A stretch of 7,902 bases of DNA, taken from Prevotella sp. UBA7782. Lineage in GTDB: Bacteria; Bacteroidota; Bacteroidia; Bacteroidales; Bacteroidaceae. The DNA lies in assembly GCA_002480935.1 (NCBI GenBank), contig DLDC01000020.1, forward strand, positions 1 to 7,902, read 5' to 3'. Every line of letters begins with the position of its first letter. Positions within the stretch are counted from its first letter, which is position 1. Below are positions 1 through 6,662 of the stretch, piece after piece. The position numbers were made by a program, and so were the translations under genes. The notes under the pieces were generated by a model. It saw only the letters and a program-made list of their open reading frames with translations. It ran no database searches and was not told the origin of the DNA.

Positions 1-161
1 CCTTCTTTATGCTTACCTTTATATTTTGTTTCGGAGAAAAGTTGAAACTTTGTAGCACCTCTTAAAGAAGTGAATTTTAACATTGAAAAGTTCTGAAGGT
101 TATTTTCTTATTCAGAATGAAACACTATAATCAATAAGAAATGGTGCGGTACTAGGATCTT
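1..161. other. Leader region upstream of the eptA-like remnant, no gene seen
   Basis: No open frame of note is visible on either strand. Two elements can be seen. A weak -7-like box (AAACTTTG, one mismatch to TAnnTTTG) lies at 45-52, with a TTTTG at 24-28 upstream; the spacing of 16 bases is shorter than the usual 19 or so. An inverted repeat, TTCTGAA at 91-97 and TTCAGAA at 111-117 with a 13-base spacer, lies between that box and the gene start; it could be a leader hairpin or an operator. Both calls are weak. In frame with the next gene, a TAG at 153-155 closes any upstream extension. Confidence 0.35.
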
Positions 162-1050
162 ATGGCAAAGCATACAACAGAATTCTTCAGAAGCATCGCT
201 TCTTTTCTCATTCGTCCCGTAGAGCAAGAATTGCCGTTCTTGTTCTCTTTCTTCTTGCTCATTTCACTCTCCACCCTTAAGTTTCTGGTTGCCGGTTTAC
301 TGTATCCAGACCAGATGGACACTGTGGTCTTCCTCCATCTGTCCAGAGCCTTAGCTATCAGCTATCTCCTTGCATGTATTGTCTGTTATTCCTGTAAAAC
401 AAGGGTGAAGATGTTCTTTTATGCCATCGGTCTTACGCTGTTTAGTGTCAACTTAATGGTCTGACTGGTATTCCACAAGGCCTTCTCTCCGCAGATTTTT
501 GTGCTTCTTGGCGAAACCAATTGCAAAGAGGCTACAGAGTTTGTTAAGACTTTCTTGCTGCAAGGACGTGGGCTTATCTGCCTGTTTGTCATCGCTGTGG
601 TGATGAGTATGATTATCCTGACAGAGAAAAAGTGGCCGATCAGAGGTCATCGCCGTCACCTTCGAATCATCTCTTCTGTTATTCTCGTTTGCTCGTTGTT
701 GAGCTTTTTCTATTTCGATATCTACTATGATATTTGCAAAAGCCATACTTTTGAGGATCTTAACGTGGGCAACAGATTTCCCTATGACAGTGTCACAGCT
801 ACAGCATTGGCTCTACATGATGTACGAGCTATTGCCCATGAGATGAAGCATGCCATCCTCTTGACAAAAAAAGAGGATGGCGGACATATCACAGAGACGG
901 ACTCTTTGCATGTGATCTTGGTCATTGGCGAGTCTTATATAAAAAGTCATGCTCAGATTTATGGCTATTATCTGCCCACTACACCTTATATGATGCAGGA
1001 AAAAGAAAGTGGCCGCCTCATAACTTTCAATAATGTGGTGACTCCTAAAA
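162..1050 (+). pseudogene. EptA-like phosphoethanolamine transferase, broken (internal stop, 3' truncation)
   Basis: This is the remnant of an inner-membrane phosphoethanolamine transferase of the EptA/LptA (sulfatase-fold) family, enzymes that move phosphoethanolamine from phosphatidylethanolamine onto lipid A. Reading from ATG 162 gives a hydrophobic N-terminal half with about five membrane segments (near residues 25-47, 55-78, 83-100, 138-153 and 167-184). A linker follows, then the start of the periplasmic catalytic domain: VILVIGESY near residue 251 (the GES glutamate is the first metal ligand in this family), YGYYLPTTP near 267, and FNNVVTP near 289-295. The frame is interrupted by a TGA at 462-464 (codon 101) and continues in the same frame on both sides, so this is a nonsense change, not a frameshift. 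After about position 1046 the match ends. The region with the catalytic threonine and the remaining metal ligands, roughly 200-250 residues in full-length relatives, is absent. Beyond the junction the frame merely runs antisense through the neighbouring gene. Function is inferred to be lost. Confidence 0.85.
852..881. repeat. Perfect 11-bp inverted repeat (hairpin) inside the eptA-like remnant
   Basis: GCCATCCTCTT at 852-862 is matched exactly by AAGAGGATGGC at 871-881, with an 8-base A-rich loop (GACAAAAA). In the coding frame it falls in the linker between the membrane domain and the catalytic domain. No run of T follows the stem on either strand, so it does not look like a classical intrinsic terminator. 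It may be fortuitous, or it may have arisen by mutation in a gene no longer under selection. Confidence 0.7.
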
Positions 1051-1053
1051 TAG

Positions 1054-1962
1054 TTACTTCACACCTTCAACGGTGTAACCCAAATTGCGCAGTCCTTGCA
1101 GTACGCCTTTTTCGCCGGGCAAGTGGCCCGCGCCAACCACAAACAGGGTGGGGCGGGTATTCATAATGGCGGGCATGAGTGTGAGCCATCGACTGTTGCG
1201 CTTGGTTATGAGCTTCTCATCCATCTCTGGCGAGTTGGCACAGGCCACACTCTGCTGGTCGTCAAGAATGGTCTTCAACTTGTCGAGATCCTGGTCATAA
1301 TAGGCCGTGCGCATGTTCTCCATTTGCATAAGCCACTGCTCTTGGTTGTCAAGGAAGCACATGAGCAGTTGTACTTGCTGCTTCATGGGCATGGAAGATA
1401 CGAGAAGACGAGTCTGCGCGGCCACGGTCTCCAGGCCGGCTGTTGGCTCGTTGTTGGCTTGTGCCTGCTTCTGGAAGTAGGCGTCCATGGGATTAGTGGG
1501 GTCAAACTCGCCCATGTGCCGCTGCATAAAGAGGGTCATCTCGAGTGCTATAGTGAGCGACAATGGGTTGAGATGTCCCATCTGCTGCATCACCATGGGA
1601 TTGGTGAGGTCGGCTCCTAAAGCTGCTTTGAGTGTGGTATTTAGTTTGGCATACTCTGCAGGGGTGAGAACATCTTTGACAGTGCTGTCGGCTGCCATCG
1701 TGGCTGCCCGCTTCATCCACTCCAGCGAGTCTGGGTTCATCATGTCTTCCAGTTTCAACTCTCCTACAATCTGGCTGGTCTTCATAATGGCATCCTTGGC
1801 TCCTGCAATTTTGTCTATAAAGGCTGTGTTGGCCAGATGATAGGTTCCTACGATATAAGATGGGGATGCGAGTCCGTTGCCCCACACCTTATATAATAGT
1901 TGGGCACGTGTGCCGATAGAAAACAAGGCCATGAATGATAGTAAAAAGATTGCTTTTTTCAT
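1054..1962 (-). CDS. TraB/GumN family protein, secreted or periplasmic
   Basis: 302 residues from ATG 1960-1962. An earlier in-frame ATG at 2064 exists, but it would overlap the NUDIX gene by 77 bases and bury the signal sequence. The chosen start gives a clear signal peptide (MKKAIFLLSFMALFSIGTRA, likely cleaved after residue 20 before QLLYKV). TraB/GumN motifs appear in order: GTYH at 39-42, GLET at 176-179, RNSRW at 255-259 and VGAGHLPG at 276-283, with a GY..EGVK end. These match the GTxH, GLE, RNxxW and VGAGHxxG pattern of the family, whose conserved His, Glu and Arg residues suggest a metal-dependent peptidase-like fold. Relatives include eukaryotic Tiki Wnt-proteases and the plasmid protein TraB; the substrate in bacteria is generally unknown. 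It is the last gene of the ispE operon, 25 bases after the NUDIX gene. Its stop codon lies directly at the eptA-like truncation point and no terminator is seen after it. Confidence 0.85.
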   Translation of the reverse strand: MKKAIFLLSFMALFSIGTRAQLLYKVWGNGLASPSYIVGTYHLANTAFIDKIAGAKDAIMKTSQIVGELKLEDMMNPDSLEWMKRAATMAADSTVKDVLTPAEYAKLNTTLKAALGADLTNPMVMQQMGHLNPLSLTIALEMTLFMQRHMGEFDPTNPMDAYFQKQAQANNEPTAGLETVAAQTRLLVSSMPMKQQVQLLMCFLDNQEQWLMQMENMRTAYYDQDLDKLKTILDDQQSVACANSPEMDEKLITKRNSRWLTLMPAIMNTRPTLFVVGAGHLPGEKGVLQGLRNLGYTVEGVK

Positions 1963-1987
1963 TTTAAATACAAAAATTACGTTTTGG

Positions 1988-2545
1988 TTAATGTTTTTTG
2001 TCGTTGTCTTGCCGGGTTTCACTGTCTTGGCTGTCGGTGTCTTTGCGTACAAAGAAGCGGGCATATTCTTGTTCGAAGTTGGGCGTAAAAATGCCTTTAC
2101 CCATGTTTTGCGACAGCTCCTTTCGGGTAAAGAAGCGTCCTCCGTCTAGTTCTTCGGTGCTGGGATAGATGGGTCCGTCGTAGATGGTTTTGTTAACATA
2201 AACTAGCTCGCGCTCTTTCTTGCCGTTGAATATATAACGAGCCACAACCTGAGGGGTATATTGTGTGATGCCCAGCTCTTCGCTCACTTCGCGCTTGAGC
2301 GCCTCGTCCGGGGTCTCACCATAGGCTATGTGCCCACCGCATGCTGTGTCCCACTTTCCGGGTTGCGTGCTTTTCCACATGGGCCTGTGCTGCAGATAGA
2401 GCTCACCGCGGCTGTTGAACACGTGCAGGTGCACCACGGGGTGTAGCTTCATAGAGCCTCCGTGGGCCTCGCCCCGGCTTAGCGGGCCCAGTGTGTGCCC
2501 CTCTGAGTCTACTTGGGGCAGCATTTCATTGGGATTGTCTCTCAT
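1988..2545 (-). CDS. NUDIX hydrolase
   Basis: 185 residues. The NUDIX box is complete at residues 71-93: G71, E77, then REVSEELGI at 85-93, fitting G-x5-E-x7-REU-x-EE-x-G-U, so metal binding and pyrophosphohydrolase activity should be intact. The segment before it (HPVVHLHVFNSRGELYLQHR near 35-54, then PGKWDTACGGH) resembles the branch that holds YfcD-type hydrolases and type I isopentenyl diphosphate isomerases. The isomerase's typical cysteine-containing NTCCSHP segment is not present, so hydrolase is the safer call. The last 20 or so residues are a very polar tail (rich in D, K, Q, S). The start lies 4 bases after the ispE stop codon, so the two are almost certainly co-transcribed and perhaps translationally coupled. 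The substrate cannot be told from sequence; a link to isoprenoid metabolites rests only on the neighbouring gene. Confidence 0.88.
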   Translation of the reverse strand: MRDNPNEMLPQVDSEGHTLGPLSRGEAHGGSMKLHPVVHLHVFNSRGELYLQHRPMWKSTQPGKWDTACGGHIAYGETPDEALKREVSEELGITQYTPQVVARYIFNGKKERELVYVNKTIYDGPIYPSTEELDGGRFFTRKELSQNMGKGIFTPNFEQEYARFFVRKDTDSQDSETRQDNDKKH

Positions 2546-2549
2546 AGGT

Positions 2550-3389
2550 TTATAGTGGCAATACTGCGGTAAAGCAGTTGTTAAAAGTTGTTTCTACATC
2601 AGCCGGTTTCTCTCTGAATATCCCGAATATAGTACTTCCGCTGCCCGACATCTGCGCATAGCAAGCTCCCATGGCGTATAGCTTTTCTTTGATGTTAGCT
2701 AGCTGGGGTAGCAGATTGAACACTGGCTCTTCGAAATCGTTGCTTAGGTCGTCTTTCCACGTCTCTATGGGCTGTCTAACCACCATTCGGCAGTTCTTTC
2801 GAGGCTCCTTGGGCGTGATGGCGGCATAGGCTTGGGCAGTGCTAACGGCCACATCGGGTTTTACCAGAGCTATCCAATATCCGTTCAGGTTGCCTGTCTC
2901 TTGGTCGGCAGGTTCCAATATCTCGCCTCTTCCTGTGGCATAAGCTGTCTCTGCTGTGATGAAGAAAGGGCAGTCGGAACCTAGGAGCGCAGCATAATGT
3001 TCCATTTCGGCGTTGCCCATGTTGAGTCTGAAGCGCTCGTCTAGCAACCTTATCATATAGGCACCATCAGCCGATCCGCCTCCCAACCCAGCCTGTGAGG
3101 GTATACGCTTGCACAGATGAATGTGTATGCGGGGCAACTTATAGTGTGCGTTCAGCAGGTTATACGCTTTCACCACAAGGTTGTCTTGTGGCTCGCAGGT
3201 GGTTGCCAACCCCGTGACGAGCAGGTCGCAGGGCGTGGGAGAGGGAAAGTTGTCGTTCATCCGCTTTATTTCAAGCGCGTCGGTCAGTGCGATGGGGTAC
3301 ATCACTGTCTGTATGTCGTGATAACCATCACTGCGCTTGGCGATGACGTTCAGGCCTAAGTTTATCTTACAACAAGGAAAAGTAATCAT
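2550..3389 (-). CDS. ispE: 4-diphosphocytidyl-2-C-methyl-D-erythritol kinase
   Basis: 279 residues, normal length for IspE, a cytoplasmic GHMP-family kinase. It phosphorylates CDP-methylerythritol at the 2-hydroxyl using ATP, the fourth step of the MEP route to isopentenyl diphosphate. The N-terminus has the IspE signature around KINLGLNVIAKRSDGYHDIQT (from residue 8; K8 is the expected catalytic-site lysine). The GHMP ATP-binding loop is PSQAGLGGGSADGA at 97-110. LLGSDCPFF at 135-143 contains the expected catalytic aspartate D139. The C-terminal glycine motif is GSGSTIFG at 249-256. All key motifs are present. It is the first gene of a minus-strand operon with the NUDIX and TraB/GumN genes and is divergent from dnaB; a well-formed promoter lies about 40 bases upstream of the start. 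Its presence implies the MEP pathway for isoprenoids. Confidence 0.96.
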   Translation of the reverse strand: MITFPCCKINLGLNVIAKRSDGYHDIQTVMYPIALTDALEIKRMNDNFPSPTPCDLLVTGLATTCEPQDNLVVKAYNLLNAHYKLPRIHIHLCKRIPSQAGLGGGSADGAYMIRLLDERFRLNMGNAEMEHYAALLGSDCPFFITAETAYATGRGEILEPADQETGNLNGYWIALVKPDVAVSTAQAYAAITPKEPRKNCRMVVRQPIETWKDDLSNDFEEPVFNLLPQLANIKEKLYAMGACYAQMSGSGSTIFGIFREKPADVETTFNNCFTAVLPL

Positions 3390-3428
3390 AAGAGTGCAAA
3401 GGATTATTGTTGTTTATACTATTAGTGG

Positions 3429-3459
3429 CAAAATTACAAAAAAACTTTTATCTGCCAAA
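3429..3459 (-). promoter_or_regulatory. Promoter for the ispE operon (Bacteroidota type)
   Basis: On the minus strand TAATTTTG (plus 3429-3436) matches the Bacteroidota -7 consensus TAnnTTTG exactly. A TTTG (plus 3456-3459) lies 19 bases further upstream, the expected position of the -33 element. Transcription would start near 3422-3424, leaving a leader of about 35 bases before the ispE ATG at 3387-3389. Seen directly as motif matches; function is inferred. Confidence 0.65.
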
Positions 3460-3480
3460 TGCTGCTTACCAAGATTTTTG

Positions 3481-3488
3481 TAACTTTG
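3481..3488 (+). promoter_or_regulatory. -7 box for dnaB (TAACTTTG)
   Basis: TAACTTTG matches the Bacteroidota -7 consensus exactly, 24 bases before the ATG at 3513. No good TTTG -33 element is seen at the expected distance, where the sequence is occupied by the -33 element of the divergent ispE promoter. The box decides the dnaB start: transcription from here would begin near 3494, downstream of the alternative ATG at 3459. Confidence 0.6.
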
Positions 3489-3512
3489 CACTGTTTATTC
3501 AAAAAAATCATT

Positions 3513-5027
3513 ATGCCAGAGTCAAATAACTCACGTCAGGGGCGCAAAAGGCAGTCGGCACCCGTTGACATTACATACGGACATTTGCAGCCCCAAGCCA
3601 TAGAGATAGAAAAACTAGTGCTTGGCGCTCTGTTAATAGACCGTGATGCTTTTACGGTGGTTTCGGAAATACTTCGTCCTGAGACGTTCTATGATCCCAG
3701 AAACCAAAAGATATATCATGCCATACAAACCCTCAACATGGAGCAGAAACCGTGTGACATTATGACGGTCACCGAGCAGCTCAAGCATGAGGGCACCTTT
3801 GAGGAGGTGGGTGGAGCAGGATATATCGTAGAGATAAGCTCGCACGTGGCCTCTTCGGCCAACATTGAGTATCATGCCCGCATCCTTCAGCAGAAGTTTT
3901 TGGCGCGACAGCTCATCCACTATGCTTCTGTAATTGAAACCGAAGCCATGGATGAGACGGTGGATGTAGATGAGCTGATGCAGAAGGCTGAGGGTTTGCT
4001 CTTCGAACTGTCGCAGAAGAACATGGCACACGACTTCACCCAAATAGACCCTATTATAGATTTGGCCAATAAGCAGTTGCTGGCTGCAGCTTCAAACAAG
4101 GGAGAGCTGACGGGTGTGCCTAGTGGATTCCACGACCTTGATAAAATTACGTCGGGCTGGCAGAAGAGTGATTTGATTATCATTGCAGGACGTCCGGCCA
4201 TGGGCAAGACTTCTTTCGCATTGTCGGTGGCTAAGAATATGGCCGTTGACTATCAGCGTCCAGTGGGCTTCTTCTCGCTGGAGATGAGCAACGTGCAACT
4301 GGTTAACCGACTGATATCTAACGTGTGCGAGATTCCCGGCAACAAGTTGCTCAGCGGACAGCTGGCTCCCGATGAGTGGGAACGCTTTGACAAGAACCTT
4401 CGCAAGCTTACAGGTGCACCTATATATATAGACGATACACCAGCCCTCTCTGTGTTTGAGCTGCGCACCAAGGCTCGCCGACTGGTGCGAGAACATCATG
4501 TGCAGTGCATCATGATAGACTATTTGCAGCTGATGAATGCCAATGGCATGCGTTTTACAAGCCGACAAGAAGAGGTGTCTACCATCAGCCGTTCGCTCAA
4601 GGGCTTGGCTAAGGAACTCGACATACCCATCATAGCATTGTCGCAGCTCAACCGTTCGGTTGAGCAACGTGACGCTTCAAAGGGCGTTGACGGCAAGCGG
4701 CCACAGCTGAGCGACCTGCGTGAGTCGGGTGCCATAGAGCAGGATGCCGATATGGTGATATTCGTTCACCGTCCGGAATATTATAAGATTACGGCCGGAC
4801 CTAACAACGAAGACCTGCGTGGCAAGGCTCTCATCATCATCGCCAAGCACCGTAAGGGTGCCACAGACGACGTGTTGCTCAACTTTAATGGTGCCTATAC
4901 GCGTTTCAGTAATCTGGATGACGACAGCTTCCAGATGCCGCTGCAAGACGGTGAAGGCGAGATATTGGGCAGCCGAATGAATGGCGACAATCCTTTGCCA
5001 CCCTCTCCGACAGACGCTCCTTTCTGA
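3513..5027 (+). CDS. dnaB: Replicative DNA helicase DnaB
   Basis: 504 residues from ATG 3513. An in-frame ATG at 3459 would add 18 residues but lies upstream of the -7 box at 3481-3488, and the added residues do not resemble a DnaB N-terminus. DnaB is the hexameric ATP-driven helicase that unwinds DNA at the replication fork and recruits primase. The helical N-terminal domain begins at HLQPQAIEIEKLVLGALLID (24-43). The RecA-like domain carries Walker A GRPAMGKT (226-233), SLEM with the catalytic glutamate E257, Walker B IMIDYLQL (333-340), SQLNRSVEQR (377-386), the SDLRESGAIEQDAD stretch (400-413), and KHRKG (446-450) with the likely arginine finger R448. The Walker A and SQLNR sites, common intein insertion points in DnaB, are uninterrupted. 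The C-terminus is an acidic and proline-rich tail. It is transcribed alone, divergently from ispE. Confidence 0.97.
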   Translation: MPESNNSRQGRKRQSAPVDITYGHLQPQAIEIEKLVLGALLIDRDAFTVVSEILRPETFYDPRNQKIYHAIQTLNMEQKPCDIMTVTEQLKHEGTFEEVGGAGYIVEISSHVASSANIEYHARILQQKFLARQLIHYASVIETEAMDETVDVDELMQKAEGLLFELSQKNMAHDFTQIDPIIDLANKQLLAAASNKGELTGVPSGFHDLDKITSGWQKSDLIIIAGRPAMGKTSFALSVAKNMAVDYQRPVGFFSLEMSNVQLVNRLISNVCEIPGNKLLSGQLAPDEWERFDKNLRKLTGAPIYIDDTPALSVFELRTKARRLVREHHVQCIMIDYLQLMNANGMRFTSRQEEVSTISRSLKGLAKELDIPIIALSQLNRSVEQRDASKGVDGKRPQLSDLRESGAIEQDADMVIFVHRPEYYKITAGPNNEDLRGKALIIIAKHRKGATDDVLLNFNGAYTRFSNLDDDSFQMPLQDGEGEILGSRMNGDNPLPPSPTDAPF

Positions 5028-5039
5028 TAAATCTCATCT

Positions 5040-5069
5040 TAAGGCGAAGGCTATTGGGTCTTCGTCTTA
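5040..5069 (+). terminator. Candidate terminator after dnaB
   Basis: TAAGGCGAAG (5040-5049) pairs with CTTCGTCTTA (5060-5069), a 10-bp stem with one G-U pair and a 10-base loop, starting 13 bases after the dnaB stop. What follows (TTGCTTCTG) is only moderately T-rich, so this is a weak rho-independent terminator at best. Position and stem support it; the tail does not. Confidence 0.4.
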
Positions 5070-5159
5070 TTGCTTCTGTAGGGTGTCTGTCAGTTTTACC
5101 GTTATATTCATGATATGTTTCATAGTCTGATATAGTCAAAAAATCGTTCAAAAGATACA

Positions 5160-5184
5160 AAATTTGATACACGGAAACAAATTT
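5160..5184. promoter_or_regulatory. Inverted repeat, possible operator of the sugar operon
   Basis: AAATTTG (5160-5166) and CAAATTT (5178-5184) form a 7-bp inverted repeat with an 11-base spacer, centred about 60 bases upstream of the -7 box at 5231. A repeated GATAC (5154-5158 and 5166-5170) overlaps it. The position suits an activator binding site, but the sequence is AT-rich and such repeats arise easily by chance. Confidence 0.3.
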
Positions 5185-5230
5185 ATGTTACAGCGAACGA
5201 ATTATGACTTATCATGAGTGTGGCGTGCAT

Positions 5231-5238
5231 TAACTTTG
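5231..5238 (+). promoter_or_regulatory. -7 box for the permease-fructokinase operon (TAACTTTG)
   Basis: An exact match to the TAnnTTTG consensus, identical to the dnaB box. No clear TTTG is seen 19-21 bases upstream, which would suit a promoter dependent on an activator. Transcription would start near 5244, giving a leader of about 175 bases before the permease ATG at 5421, unusually long compared with the short ispE and dnaB leaders here. No other exact TAnnTTTG match was noticed on this strand closer to the gene. Confidence 0.55.
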
Positions 5239-5323
5239 CAAGCAGAAACCTAGTCAAGGGTAACATTCTATATGGGGCCTGCGACTTCAAAACATTTATT
5301 ACACATCCTAAAAACATTCAATT

Positions 5324-5416
5324 ATGATTTTCAATCATTTTACAAACTCGTGTTATTGCGAGGCACTCAATCTCTTTCATTTTACTGACCGTAAAGAAAA
5401 AAAATCAAATAAATAA
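5324..5416 (+). CDS. Possible 30-residue leader peptide (uORF)
   Basis: An ATG at 5324-5326 opens 30 codons ending with TAA at 5414-5416, four bases before the permease ATG and in a different frame. It lies wholly within the inferred transcript leader. The peptide begins MIFNHFTNSCYCEALNLFHF and ends in a lysine-rich stretch (KEKKSNK). The start sits in an A/T-rich context like the other genes here. A small hairpin (ATGATT 5324-5329 with AATCAT 5333-5338) covers its start codon. The peptide resembles nothing I recognise and could be chance. If translated, it would couple to or regulate permease translation. Confidence 0.3.
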   Translation: MIFNHFTNSCYCEALNLFHFTDRKEKKSNK

Positions 5417-5420
5417 AACT

Positions 5421-6623
5421 ATGGGAGATACAAATAAGAAATGGGCCATTGTGCCTGTCATGCTCTGCTTTTTTGCCATGGGTTTCGTGGACCTTGTTGG
5501 CATAGCATCCAATTATGTAAAGGAAGACATGCATCTGAATGATGCAACAGCCAATATTTTTCCATCTTTGGTGTTCTTCTGGTTCCTTATTTTCTCTGTG
5601 CCAACAGGCATATTGATGAACCGCATAGGACGCAAGAAAACGGTGTTGCTCTCACTTATAGTGACCATCTTTTCACTTTTAATCCCTCTTTTGGGTGAGA
5701 CTTTTACGGGTATGGTGGTTTCATTTTGTCTCTTGGGCATTGGTAATGCTCTGATGCAGACGTCACTCAACCCGCTGGTGTCTGTCTTTGTCAATGGTCG
5801 CAATCTTGCCTCAACGCTCACCTTCGGACAGTTTATTAAGGCCATAGCCTCATTCCTGGCACCTTATCTTGCCATGTGGGGAGCCACCTCGGTTATTCCT
5901 ACGCTGGGCCTTGACTGGCGAGTGCTCTTTGCCATTTACTTTGTTGTGGGTGCGTTGGCTGCCCTGTTGCTGGCCTTAACGCCTGTACCCGAGACAGGTG
6001 CTGATGCAGGAACCACAGACGGAGCCGGGCATGAGGTTGAGAGCGTTTGGCAGCAATTTAAGTCTTGCCTGCAATTGCTGGGCACTCCTGTCGTGCTACT
6101 GTGCTTTTTGGGCATTATGTGTCACGTGGGCATCGATGTGGGCACAAACACCACAGCGCCCAAACTGCTGCAGGAGCGTCTGCACATGTCGCTTAACGAT
6201 GCGGCTTTTGCCACCTCACTCTATTTTATCTTCCGTACCTTGGGATGCCTCTCAGGCTCTTTCCTGCTCAGAGTGATGCGTCATCGCACCTTCTTCTTCA
6301 TTAGCGTGGGCATGATGGTGCTCTCTATGATTGGCATGTTTGCAGGCTCCACAAAGACCGTGCTCTATATCGCCATAGCGCTGGTGGGATTCGGCAACTC
6401 CAATATCTTCTCCATTGTCATGTCGAGAGCTTTGCAGGCTATGCCCAACAAGCAGAATGCTGTGAGCGGACTGATGATTATGGGCCTCTTTGGTGGCACT
6501 GTATTCCCGTTGATTATGGGCTTTTGCAGTGATGCTTTTGGCCAGCAGGGAGCTGTGGCCGTCATGGCTGTAGGCGTAATTTACCTCATCGCCTATGGAA
6601 TGGTGAATATGCAAAAAGACTAA
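5421..6623 (+). CDS. MFS sugar permease, probably fructose (FHS-like)
   Basis: 400 residues with about 12 membrane-spanning segments, typical of a major facilitator superfamily symporter in the inner membrane. Segment 1 begins near WAIVPVMLCFFAMGFVDLVG (8-27). The MFS motif A loop between segments 2 and 3 is MNRIGRKKT (66-74). A hydrophilic loop at about 188-212 (ETGADAGTTDGAGHE) separates the two six-helix halves. The protein resembles the fucose/glucose/galactose-H+ symporter (FHS) type used by Bacteroidota for hexoses. The fructokinase gene 39 bases downstream points to fructose, or a fructose-containing sugar, as substrate; this is an inference from context. The ATG is preceded by A-rich sequence (AAATAAAACT) with no Shine-Dalgarno, as is usual in this phylum. 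The probable promoter is at 5231-5238, and a short leader ORF ends 4 bases before the start. Confidence 0.88.
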   Translation: MGDTNKKWAIVPVMLCFFAMGFVDLVGIASNYVKEDMHLNDATANIFPSLVFFWFLIFSVPTGILMNRIGRKKTVLLSLIVTIFSLLIPLLGETFTGMVVSFCLLGIGNALMQTSLNPLVSVFVNGRNLASTLTFGQFIKAIASFLAPYLAMWGATSVIPTLGLDWRVLFAIYFVVGALAALLLALTPVPETGADAGTTDGAGHEVESVWQQFKSCLQLLGTPVVLLCFLGIMCHVGIDVGTNTTAPKLLQERLHMSLNDAAFATSLYFIFRTLGCLSGSFLLRVMRHRTFFFISVGMMVLSMIGMFAGSTKTVLYIAIALVGFGNSNIFSIVMSRALQAMPNKQNAVSGLMIMGLFGGTVFPLIMGFCSDAFGQQGAVAVMAVGVIYLIAYGMVNMQKD

Positions 6624-6662
6624 CGAACCAAATTATTACGAACAATTTAAACAAAACGAGAA

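Noticed and set aside
453..746. 97-codon minus-strand open frame opposite the eptA-like remnant
   Set aside because: Its composition is low-complexity and polar (H, D, N, K rich) with no motif, and the plus strand here has clear membrane segments of the transferase.
1048..1166. Continuation of the eptA-like frame beyond the junction
   Set aside because: It reads antisense through the C-terminal codons of the TraB/GumN gene and has no similarity to the transferase catalytic domain.
1963..2064. 34-residue N-terminal extension of the TraB/GumN protein
   Set aside because: It overlaps the NUDIX coding sequence and places a signal peptide in the interior; ATG 1960-1962 gives a normal exported protein.
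1988..2545. Type I isopentenyl diphosphate isomerase
   Set aside because: The NUDIX box is of standard hydrolase form and the isomerase's typical active-site cysteine segment is not visible.
3459..3512. 18-residue N-terminal extension of DnaB
   Set aside because: It contains the -7 promoter box and does not resemble a DnaB N-terminus.
4188..4680. Intein in DnaB
   Set aside because: The Walker A and SQLNR motifs, the usual insertion sites, read through without interruption.
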